This document shows positions 37,481 to 44,273 of a DNA stretch of 64,000 bases, one piece after another. This DNA comes from Streptomyces tuirus. GTDB taxonomy: Bacteria; Actinomycetota; Actinomycetes; Streptomycetales; Streptomycetaceae. Positions within the stretch are counted from its first letter, which is position 1. The number at the start of each line of letters is the position of its first letter. The notes beneath the pieces are model-generated. The model saw nothing but the letters and a program-made list of their open reading frames with translations. It was not told the origin of the DNA and did not search any database. The stretch spans positions 7,056,001 to 7,120,000 of the forward strand of contig NZ_AP023439.1 in assembly GCF_014701095.1 (NCBI RefSeq). Direction: 5' to 3'. The position numbers and the translations under genes were made by a program.

Positions 37481-37503
37481 CGAAGGAGAGAGGTGAAGGG
37501 GTC

Positions 37504-38181
37504 ATGACCGAACGGGCCTCGTCGCATGCCGTCGAAGGACGCCCGATGGGTGACCTCGGGCGGCGGATCACCCGGCGGCGTACGGAACTCGGCCTGAGCC
37601 GGCAGGAGGCGGCCACCCGGGCGGGCATGGCGCCCGCCTACCTCCAGTACCTGGAGGAGCGGCCGACCGCCGACCCGGGCGCGGGCACCCTCCTGCGGCT
37701 GGCGGGAGCGCTGAAGACCACGGTGTGGCACCTGACCGGCGGCGACACCGAGCTGCCGCCCGGGCTCGGCCGGGCCGCCCGCACACCCCGGTTCACGGAG
37801 CTGACCGAGGCCGAGTGCCGCTCCCTGCTGTCGGCCCACGGAGTGGGACGCCTCGCCGTGCCCACGGATTCCGGACCGGTCGTCGTACCGGTCAACTACA
37901 GCGTCGTCGACGGCGGGATCGTCTTCCGCACCGAGCCCGGCACGATCCCGGCACAGGCGGACGGCCACCAGGTCGCCTTCGAAACCGACCGCATCGACGA
38001 GGCGTTCAGCGAGGGCTGGAGCGTGCTGGTGCGGGGCCCCGCGACGACGGTGACGGACCCGGACGAGGCCGCCCGTCTCGAGGAGCAGGCCTTCAGCACA
38101 CCCTGGGCGGGAGGCCGGCGTGAACTGTGGCTGCGTGTCGAGCCCGTCGCCGTCACCGGGCGCCGGATCACGGTGGCCTGA
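37504..38181 (+). CDS. XRE-type HTH + pyridoxamine 5'-phosphate oxidase-like domain protein
   Basis: 225 aa. Residues about 15-75 are a Cro/C1-type helix-turn-helix (LGRRITRRRTELGLSRQEAA, TRAGMAPAYLQYLEERPT). Residues about 95-220 are a split-barrel flavin-binding PPOX-like domain (LLSAHGVGRLAVPTDSGPVV, VPVNYSVVDGGIVFRT, VAFETDRIDEAFSEGWSVLV). PPOX-like proteins bind FMN, F420 or heme; fusion to a DNA-binding domain suggests a redox-sensing regulator. It lies 23 nt after the dehydrogenase gene with GAAGGAGAGAGG before the ATG, so likely the same operon. The stop codon lies inside the first copy of a 14-bp tandem repeat. Confidence 0.85.
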   Translation: MTERASSHAVEGRPMGDLGRRITRRRTELGLSRQEAATRAGMAPAYLQYLEERPTADPGAGTLLRLAGALKTTVWHLTGGDTELPPGLGRAARTPRFTELTEAECRSLLSAHGVGRLAVPTDSGPVVVPVNYSVVDGGIVFRTEPGTIPAQADGHQVAFETDRIDEAFSEGWSVLVRGPATTVTDPDEAARLEEQAFSTPWAGGRRELWLRVEPVAVTGRRITVA

Positions 38182-38212
38182 GCGCGGTGGCCCGAGCGCG
38201 GTGGCCTGAGCG
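38171..38212 (+). repeat. 14-bp tandem repeat, three copies, spanning a stop codon
   Basis: CGGTGGCCTGAGCG at 38171-38184 is repeated at 38185-38198 (one T to C change) and at 38199-38212. The TGA stop of the HTH-PPOX gene is inside copy one. It looks like slippage duplication of the gene end. Confidence 0.85.
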
Positions 38213-38227
38213 CGGGTGCCGCGAACC

Positions 38228-38303
38228 AACAGGCCGGCCGCGCAGCAACAGGCTGGCCGCGCAGCACCCGGCCGCCCGCGCAGCAACAGGCCGCCCGTCC
38301 AAC
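38228..38303. repeat. 19-bp tandem repeat, four degenerate copies
   Basis: Units AACAGGCCGGCCGCGCAGC (38228-38246), then 38247-38265 (one change), 38266-38284 and 38285-38303 (more diverged). The repeats lie between convergent genes. No reading frame is conserved across them. Confidence 0.8.
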
Positions 38304-38356
38304 CCGGCACCCGGCCGTGAAGCGGGCGCAGTGGGGCCGGACCGGCGGGCCGTCTC

Positions 38357-38815
38357 TCACATGTGGCTTCCGCTGCCGTAGGGGGCGTACAGGTCGAGCA
38401 ACCGGACACGCGACGCGTGCAGCCGGTGGGCGACCACCCGGCCGACCCAGTCCGCGATCGCACGGCCGAATTCGGGGTCGCGCGCGCACATCCCCCGTAC
38501 CGCCTCCGCGTCGAACTCCCAGGCCCGCACCGGACTCATGGCCTCCGCGCCCAGATGCCACACGTGCGGCGGGAAATGCCACGACCAGCCGATCAGCTCC
38601 CCGTGCCCCAGGGACTCGACGACGGCCGCCCGCCGGCCGGGGACACGCAGGTCGAGCGCGACCGTCCCGGTCCGCACGATCCAGAACCGGTCGGCGCGCC
38701 GCCCTTCCTCGAAGATGCGGGTGCCCGTGTCGAAGGACACCTCGCGGGCCACGCGCATCAGCCGCTCGCGATGCCCGGCTGTGAGGCCCGTGGACAGGTT
38801 GGTGGTGGAGGTCAT
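38357..38815 (-). CDS. Single-domain cyclic-nucleotide-binding (Crp-like) protein without HTH
   Basis: 152 aa. The whole protein is a cNMP-type beta-roll (VAREVSFDTGTRIFEEGRRA, DRFWIVRTGTVALDLRVPG, VVESLGHGELIGWSWHFPP) followed by one helix (FGRAIADWVGRVVAHRLHAS). The RA motif for phosphate binding of cAMP is not evident, so the ligand may be something else. The chain stops just after the dimerisation helix and lacks the Crp DNA-binding domain. It may act by protein interaction, or pair with the cNMP-containing flavoprotein of the chaperone operon (speculative). The start is ATG 38815 after AAGGGAG. It is divergent from a USP gene, and the shared region carries a GGGCCG-type palindrome. Confidence 0.8.
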   Translation of the reverse strand: MTSTTNLSTGLTAGHRERLMRVAREVSFDTGTRIFEEGRRADRFWIVRTGTVALDLRVPGRRAAVVESLGHGELIGWSWHFPPHVWHLGAEAMSPVRAWEFDAEAVRGMCARDPEFGRAIADWVGRVVAHRLHASRVRLLDLYAPYGSGSHM

Positions 38816-38942
38816 CGCCCGGCTCCCTTCAGCTCCCGCCCGGTCGGACGGCGAGTCCGTCGCGCGGCGCCGTGCTCCTCCGTGTGCCGAGGCGCCCTGG
38901 GCCGCCGACTCCAGCCTGAGCCCGGTCCGTTCGGCGCACCAC

Positions 38943-38956
38943 GGGCCGAACGGCCC
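38943..38956. promoter_or_regulatory. DosR-box-like palindrome between cNMP-protein and USP genes
   Basis: GGGCCG-AA-CGGCCC lies 105 bp before the USP ATG and 128 bp before the cNMP-protein ATG. Two bases further, CGCGAGGG-N9-CCCTCGCG (38958-38982) forms a second, longer inverted repeat that contains GGGACCGATCGCCC, an imperfect version of the same element. Confidence 0.7.
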
Positions 38957-39060
38957 CCGCGAGGGACCGATCGCCCCTCGCGGGCGGCAGCCGCGGGTGC
39001 GACGGTGAGAGTGGGCCCGCATTCTGCCCGCACCACGCCGTGCACGAGGCGGTGGGAACG

Positions 39061-39942
39061 ATGACCATGGAACGTCCCCTGGTCGTGGGGGTCGACGGAT
39101 CGGACGGCAGCCTGTCCGCGGTCGACTGGGCGGTGGACGAAGCGGCCCGGCACGGCCTGCCCCTGAGGCTGGTCCACGGCTCCCTCGGGCAGCGGTACGA
39201 GGGCCTCACCCCGTCGATCGGTCCGGACCGCCCCGCCGGGCAGGAGAGGGCCGATCACGTCGTCGCCGCCGCGGCGGAGCGGGCCGAACGGCGCAATCCC
39301 GGAGTGAAGGTGTCCACCGACGTCGTCCCCGCCGACGCGACGGAAGCCCTCCTGACGGAGAGCGACAACGCCACCGCCCTGATCACCGGTTCGCGGGGCC
39401 ACGGCGAGCTGAGGGGACTGCTCCTCGGCTCCGTCGGCCTGGCCGTCGCGGCACGGGCCCACTGCCCGGTGATCGTGGTACGCGGTGACAAGGCCGGCCT
39501 GGCCGGTACCCACCAGCGGATCCTGCTCGGCGCCGGCAGCCCGGCCACCGGCGGCGAAGCGGCGCGCTTCGCCTTTCAGGAGACCGAGGTCCGCGGGTGC
39601 GCCCTGGACGCGGTCCGGGCCTGGCGCCGCCCCGTGCACGCATCCGCCGAGGCGTCCGACCGCGGCCACGAGGAGCGCGCCCGCACCGAGCTCGACGAAC
39701 TGCTGCGCGACGCCTCGGCCGCCCACCCCGGTGTCCGGGTGAACCGCACCGCGGTCGAGGGCCCGGCCCGCAAGGTGCTGGTGCACCGCTCGGCCGCGGC
39801 CGATCTGGTCGTCGTCGGCGCCCGGCGCCGGCAGGGCCACTTCGGGCTCCAGCTCGGCACGGTGGCCCACACCCTGCTGCACCACGCCGAGTGCCCCGTG
39901 GCCGTCGTGCCGCAGGGCGTCCCGGCGGAGACGCTCCCGTGA
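39061..39942 (+). CDS. Tandem-domain universal stress protein
   Basis: 293 aa with two USP domains. Domain 1 has LVVGVDGSDGSLSAVDWAVD and ITGSRGHGELRGLLLGSVGL with CPVIVVRG. Domain 2 begins with QRILLGAGSPATGGEAARFA and ends VVVGARRRQGHFGLQLGTVA, HTLLHHAECPVAVVPQG. Both ATP-loop regions are recognisable. It belongs to the same family as the proteins at 33527 and 63439 but is clearly diverged. The start is ATG 39061, with a second Met two codons later. The stop overlaps the GTG of the truncated GH65 gene, showing that the two were once translationally coupled. Confidence 0.88.
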   Translation: MTMERPLVVGVDGSDGSLSAVDWAVDEAARHGLPLRLVHGSLGQRYEGLTPSIGPDRPAGQERADHVVAAAAERAERRNPGVKVSTDVVPADATEALLTESDNATALITGSRGHGELRGLLLGSVGLAVAARAHCPVIVVRGDKAGLAGTHQRILLGAGSPATGGEAARFAFQETEVRGCALDAVRAWRRPVHASAEASDRGHEERARTELDELLRDASAAHPGVRVNRTAVEGPARKVLVHRSAAADLVVVGARRRQGHFGLQLGTVAHTLLHHAECPVAVVPQGVPAETLP

Positions 39943-40350
39943 CGGACCGCACCTGGGCGTACGAGGGATACCGACCCGCGGAGGCACGGCTCCGGGAGTC
40001 GCTGTGCACCCTGGGCAACGGCTACTTCGCCACCTGCGGGGCCCTGCCCGAGTGCGCGGCGGACGACGTGCACCACCCGGGCACCTACGCGGCGGGCTGG
40101 TGCGACCGGCTCACCTCCGAGATCGCGGGACGCCGCGTCGAGAACGAGAACCTGGCGAACCACCCCAACTGGCTCCCGCTGCGCTTCCGCGTCCCGGCCG
40201 GGCCCTGGCTCACCCCCGACACGGCGACCGTCCTCAGCACCGCCAGACCCTCCACCTGGACCCGGGCCTGCTGGAGCGCCGCACCCGGTACGCCGCAGGT
40301 GCACCAGCCGCTGCTGCCGCACGGACAGCGTCCGCCCCTCGCCGAGGGGC
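39939..40350 (+). pseudogene. Truncated glycoside hydrolase family 65 (trehalose/kojibiose phosphorylase-like) gene
   Basis: From GTG 39939 the sequence encodes the classical GH65 N-terminus: WAYEGYRPAEARLRESLCTL, GNGYFATCGALPE, VHHPGTYAAGWCDRLTSEIA and NHPNWLPLRFRVPAGPW. Around 40238 the frame is lost. The expected continuation HRQTLHLDPGLLERRTRYA is present in another frame, consistent with loss of one C in CTCAGC(C)ACCGC. After about 40300 the similarity fades, and the convergent exonuclease gene ends at 40367, so roughly 85% of a normal ~780-aa enzyme is missing. No catalytic domain remains. Confidence 0.75.
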
Positions 40351-40366
40351 CCGTGAGCGGATCCCC

Positions 40367-40969
40367 TCAGGGACGCGGCAGGCACCCCTCGGGCAGCACC
40401 GCTCCCGCGTGGCACAGGTGCGCGAGGGCCGCCGCGAAGGAACGGCAGTCGAAGAGCGCCGAGTGCTCCTGCCCGCCCGCGGGCCGGGGGAGGCCGAGCA
40501 CCTGCCACAGGCGCCCGACGTTGGCCGTCGCCGTCGCCGGTGCCAGGGCGTTCAGCCACGGGCGGATGTTCAGGAAATGGGCGGGCAGGAAACCGTTGTT
40601 GACCTTCTCCCCACGGGCGCGCGCCCAGCCCAGGTTCTCCCCGAGCACGACCATGTCGTTGCCGTAGGACAGGACGGACTGTCCCCGGCAGAACCCCAGG
40701 AAGTCGCCCAGTGCCTCGGCCGGGGGGACTCCCTCCCGGTCCACCCGTTCCTGGTCGATGCCGGTGAGACCGGTGAAGTAGGCGGACAGCCGCGGATTGA
40801 CCACGGGCCGCACCAGTGCCTCGAACTCCTCCGCGACGGAGAAGTCCTCGCGCAGCCGCAGCGCCCCGATCTGCACGATCTCGCGCAGCTGCCCCGGCGC
40901 CCCCCAGTCCTCCTCCAGCGCCCCCTGCCAGGACGTGAACTCGAGGTCGAACACGACGAACGTACGCAA
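40367..40969 (-). CDS. DEDDh-type 3'-5' exonuclease
   Basis: 200 aa with the three exonuclease motifs: ExoI VVFDLEFTSW (Asp-X-Glu), ExoII SYGNDMVVLGENL, and ExoIII EHSALFDCRSFA (His...Asp). TGLTGIDQERVD is also typical of DnaQ-fold nucleases of the KapD/ERI-1 group. It would remove nucleotides from DNA or RNA 3' ends; the physiological substrate is unknown. TTG 40969 is proposed as start because the conserved VFDLEF begins just after it and AGGGAGAC lies 3-9 nt upstream. It is divergent from the MpaB-like gene. Confidence 0.82.
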   Translation of the reverse strand: MRTFVVFDLEFTSWQGALEEDWGAPGQLREIVQIGALRLREDFSVAEEFEALVRPVVNPRLSAYFTGLTGIDQERVDREGVPPAEALGDFLGFCRGQSVLSYGNDMVVLGENLGWARARGEKVNNGFLPAHFLNIRPWLNALAPATATANVGRLWQVLGLPRPAGGQEHSALFDCRSFAAALAHLCHAGAVLPEGCLPRP

Positions 40970-41070
40970 GACGTCTCCCTGGGGCACGGTGGCCGCCAGG
41001 CTACTACCGCCTGCGTATCGACCGGCTGTCCGGCCTGTGCCATCGTGTCCGCCGGGCGGAGGTGAGGCGC

Positions 41071-41919
41071 ATGACCGGCGCGGACCCGGGGCTGTTCGGT
41101 CCGGACTCGGTGACCTGGCAGGTGCACAGCGACCCGGTGATGTGGATAGCGGGCGTCCGTGCGCTCTACCTCCAGGCCCTGCACCCCCGTGCCGTCCGCG
41201 GGGTGATGCAGAACTCCGACTTCCGGCGGGACGCCTGGGGCCGGCTGCTGCGCACCGCGAGCTTCGTCGGGACGACGACGTACGGCACCACCGACGCCGC
41301 CGAGCGCGCCGGTGCCCGCGTCCGGAAGATCCACCGCATGCTGACCGCGACCGACCCGGACACCGGCGAGCGCTACGGCGTCGACGAACCCGCCCTCCTG
41401 ATGTGGGTGCACTGCGCCGAGATCGACTCGTATCTGCACGTCGCACACCGTTCCGGACTCCGGCTCACCGGCGCCGAGGCCGACCGGTACGTCGCCGAAC
41501 ACCGGGAGAGCGCACGCCTGGTGGGCGTCGACCCCGACGCCGTACCGGCCAACCGGGCCGAGCTGGCCGAGTACTTCGAGAAGGTGCGCCCGGGCCTCGC
41601 CGCCGGACCCGAGGCACGCGCGGTGGACGACTTCCTGCTCCGCCCGCCGACGCACCCCCTCCTCGTACCGGCGCGCGACGTGCTGTGGCGGCGCGTGGCG
41701 CATCTGGCGTACGCCTCCCTGCCGCCGTACGCCCACGAGTTGTACGGCAGAGCGGCCCCCGACCCCGCCACCGTCACCCGCCAACTGCGCCTCGCGGGCC
41801 TCCTGCTGCGCCGCATCCCCGCACGTGTGCGCTGGCAACTCCCGCCCAAACACATTCTGCGGGCCATGGCGAGGCTCGGCCCCGACGCGCGCCCGGCACC
41901 GTACAAACTCGGACGATAG
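41071..41919 (+). CDS. MpaB'/DUF2236-family oxygenase
   Basis: A 282-aa all-helical protein. The conserved N-terminal stretch has WQVHSDPVMWIAGVRALYLQ, ALHPRAVRGVMQNSDFRRDA and WGRLLRTASFVGTTTYG, and the middle VDEPALLMWVHCAEIDSYL. These are characteristic of the DUF2236 family, which includes the rubber oxygenase Lcp and the fungal oxygenase MpaB, b-type heme enzymes using conserved His and Arg residues. The substrate is unknown. ATG 41071 follows GGAGGTGAGG. It is 60 nt upstream of the kinase gene on the same strand. Confidence 0.82.
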   Translation: MTGADPGLFGPDSVTWQVHSDPVMWIAGVRALYLQALHPRAVRGVMQNSDFRRDAWGRLLRTASFVGTTTYGTTDAAERAGARVRKIHRMLTATDPDTGERYGVDEPALLMWVHCAEIDSYLHVAHRSGLRLTGAEADRYVAEHRESARLVGVDPDAVPANRAELAEYFEKVRPGLAAGPEARAVDDFLLRPPTHPLLVPARDVLWRRVAHLAYASLPPYAHELYGRAAPDPATVTRQLRLAGLLLRRIPARVRWQLPPKHILRAMARLGPDARPAPYKLGR

Positions 41920-41979
41920 GCCGCCATACTGGGTGGGCCAGGGGCGGGCGGACAGCTACCGGGGGGAGCGTCGCGCGAC

Positions 41980-44211
41980 ATGGGGGACAGCAGGCTCATC
42001 CAGGGCCGGTACCGGCTGCTCGATCTGATCGGGCGCGGCGGCATGGGCGAGGTGTGGCGGGCCCGGGACGAGTCCCTGGGCCGGCACGTCGCCGTCAAGT
42101 GCCTCAAACCGCTGGGTCCGAACCACGACCACGCCTTCACGCGAGTGCTGCGGGAGCGGTTCCGCCGCGAGGCCCGGGTGGCCGCCGCGCTGCAGCACCG
42201 CGGCATCACCGTCGTGCACGACTTCGGCGAGTCCGACGGCGTCCTCTACCTCGTCATGGAACTGCTGGACGGCCGCAACCTCAGCCAGCTCCTGGAGGAC
42301 AACAAGCAGCACCCGCTGCCGGTCGCGGACGTCGTGGAGATCGCCGAGCAGGTCGCCGCGGCCCTCGCCTACTGCCATGAACAGGGCATCGTCCACCGGG
42401 ACCTCAAACCCGCGAACATCGTGCGGCTGGGCGACGGCACGGTGAAGATCTGCGACTTCGGCATAGCGCGACTCGGGCACGACATCGGCTTCACCTCCCG
42501 GCTGACCGGCACGGGCATCGCCATGGGCACCCCCCACTACATGTCCCCGGAGCAGATCAGCGGCACCGAGGTCGACCAGCGCAGCGACCTCTACTCGTTC
42601 GGGTGCGTGCTGTACGAGATCGCCACCGGCGTACCGCCGTTCGACCTCGGCGACGCCTGGGCGATCCTCGTCGGCCACCGCGACACCCCGCCCCGCCCGC
42701 CGCGCGAGCACCGCGCCGAACTGCCCGAGTACCTGGAGCGGGTCGTCCTCGACCTGCTCGCCAAGGAACCCGCGCAACGGCCCGACGACGCCCGCGAGCT
42801 GGCCCGCCGGATCAGCGCCCACCGGGGCGCGCCGGCGTACGTCACCGCCGTCGCCGCGGCCCGCCCGGCCCCCGGCGGGCGGGCCGGCCCGCCCCGGCTG
42901 CCGTCCTGGACCCGCGGCATGACCACCGGCCGCAAGGCGACCGGCACCGCACTGCGCACCACCCCACCGGACCCGGCGGCCGGGCTGTCCGGCGAGTGGA
43001 TCGCCCGCCCCGCCACCGGTCCGGTCGTCGCCGAACCCGTCCCCGCCGAGCGGCCCGCCCCGCCCACGGAGGTCCTGACCGCCCTGGCCGGCCGGCACAA
43101 CGCGGGCCTGAGCCTCGGCCGGCTCGGCCGCTGGACGGAGGCGGGCGAGGTGCACCGGGGGGTCGCCGCCGAACGCGAACACCTCCTCGGCCCCGACCAC
43201 CCCGACACCCTCTCCAGCCGCTACGAGGTGGCGTTCACCCTCAGCCGCACCGGCCGCGCCGCGGACGCCCTGCGCGAGTACAAGCACGTCACCGAGGCCA
43301 GGATCCGCACCCTCGGCGCCGATCACCCCGACACCCTGGCCGCCCGCCAGGAGATGGCCTATGTGCTCGGCCAGCTGGGCCGCGCCTTCGACGCCCACCG
43401 CGTCTACACGTCGGTGCTCACCGCCCGCGAGCAGCTCATGGGCCCCGACCACCCCGACACCCTGCGCTGCCGCCACAACCTCGCCTTCAACCTGAGCCGC
43501 CTCGGCCGCCTGGAGGACTCGTACCGCATGGCGCGCGAGGTGGCCCGGGCCCGCTCCCGTGTGCTCGGCCCGGACCACCCCGACACCCTCGTCACCCGCT
43601 ACGAAGTCGCCTACGCCCTGGGGCAGTTGGGCCGGTGGGCCGAAGCCCTGCAGACCTACCAGGAGGTCGCCGGGGCCCGCGCTCGCGCCCTCGGCCCCGA
43701 CCACCCCGACACGCTCGCCGCCCGGCACGAGATCGGCATCAGCCTGGGCCGCCTCGGCCGCAGCGCGGAGGCCCTGGACCTCTACCGCGTCCTGGCCGGC
43801 GACCGCAGCCGCAGCCAGGGCCCCATGCACCCCGAGACCCTGCGCGCCCGCCACGGCCGCTGCGTCAACCTCGGGCGGCTCGGCCGCTGGGAGGAGGCCC
43901 TCGCGGAATCCCGTGAAGTGGCCGCCCAGCGCGAACAGGTCCTCGGCCCCGAGCACCCGGACACCCTCGTCAGCTGCCGCGAGGTCGCCGTCGGCCTCGG
44001 CTGGCTGGGCCACTGGGCCGACGCGCTGACCGAGTACCGGCGCGTGGCCGCCGCCCGCGAACGCGTTCTCGGCGCCGACCATCCCGACACCCTCGCCAGC
44101 CGCAACGACGAGGCCCACTGCCTGGAGCAGCTCGGCCGCGGCGCCGAGGCCGTGGCCCTGTACCGAAGAGTCGCGGCCCTGCGGGAGCAGCGGGCCGCGG
44201 CGGGGCACTGA
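41980..44211 (+). CDS. Ser/Thr protein kinase with C-terminal kinesin-light-chain-type TPR repeats
   Basis: 743 aa. The kinase domain (about 10-275) has GRGGMGEVWRARD, Lys in HVAVKCLK, HRDLKPANIV, DFGIAR and GTPHYMSPEQI, all intact. After a Pro/Ala-rich linker come about nine repeats of 42 residues, nearly all with GPDHPDTL followed by a helix pair (for example RYEVAYALGQLGRWAEALQT). These are TPRs of the kinesin-light-chain kind. No TM helix is present, unlike PknB-type receptors, so this kinase is cytosolic and probably recruits targets through the TPRs. The ATG at 41980 follows GGGGGGAG. Confidence 0.9.
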   Translation: MGDSRLIQGRYRLLDLIGRGGMGEVWRARDESLGRHVAVKCLKPLGPNHDHAFTRVLRERFRREARVAAALQHRGITVVHDFGESDGVLYLVMELLDGRNLSQLLEDNKQHPLPVADVVEIAEQVAAALAYCHEQGIVHRDLKPANIVRLGDGTVKICDFGIARLGHDIGFTSRLTGTGIAMGTPHYMSPEQISGTEVDQRSDLYSFGCVLYEIATGVPPFDLGDAWAILVGHRDTPPRPPREHRAELPEYLERVVLDLLAKEPAQRPDDARELARRISAHRGAPAYVTAVAAARPAPGGRAGPPRLPSWTRGMTTGRKATGTALRTTPPDPAAGLSGEWIARPATGPVVAEPVPAERPAPPTEVLTALAGRHNAGLSLGRLGRWTEAGEVHRGVAAEREHLLGPDHPDTLSSRYEVAFTLSRTGRAADALREYKHVTEARIRTLGADHPDTLAARQEMAYVLGQLGRAFDAHRVYTSVLTAREQLMGPDHPDTLRCRHNLAFNLSRLGRLEDSYRMAREVARARSRVLGPDHPDTLVTRYEVAYALGQLGRWAEALQTYQEVAGARARALGPDHPDTLAARHEIGISLGRLGRSAEALDLYRVLAGDRSRSQGPMHPETLRARHGRCVNLGRLGRWEEALAESREVAAQREQVLGPEHPDTLVSCREVAVGLGWLGHWADALTEYRRVAAARERVLGADHPDTLASRNDEAHCLEQLGRGAEAVALYRRVAALREQRAAAGH

Positions 44212-44273
44212 CCTCCGACGGAGCAGGCAGGCACCCTCTGGCCGATCCGGATCACCCCGTGTTACCAAGAACC

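Noticed and set aside
38171..38303. Short regular repeats that could suggest a CRISPR array
   Set aside because: The units are directly adjacent with no unique spacers and are too short; they are simple tandem repeats.
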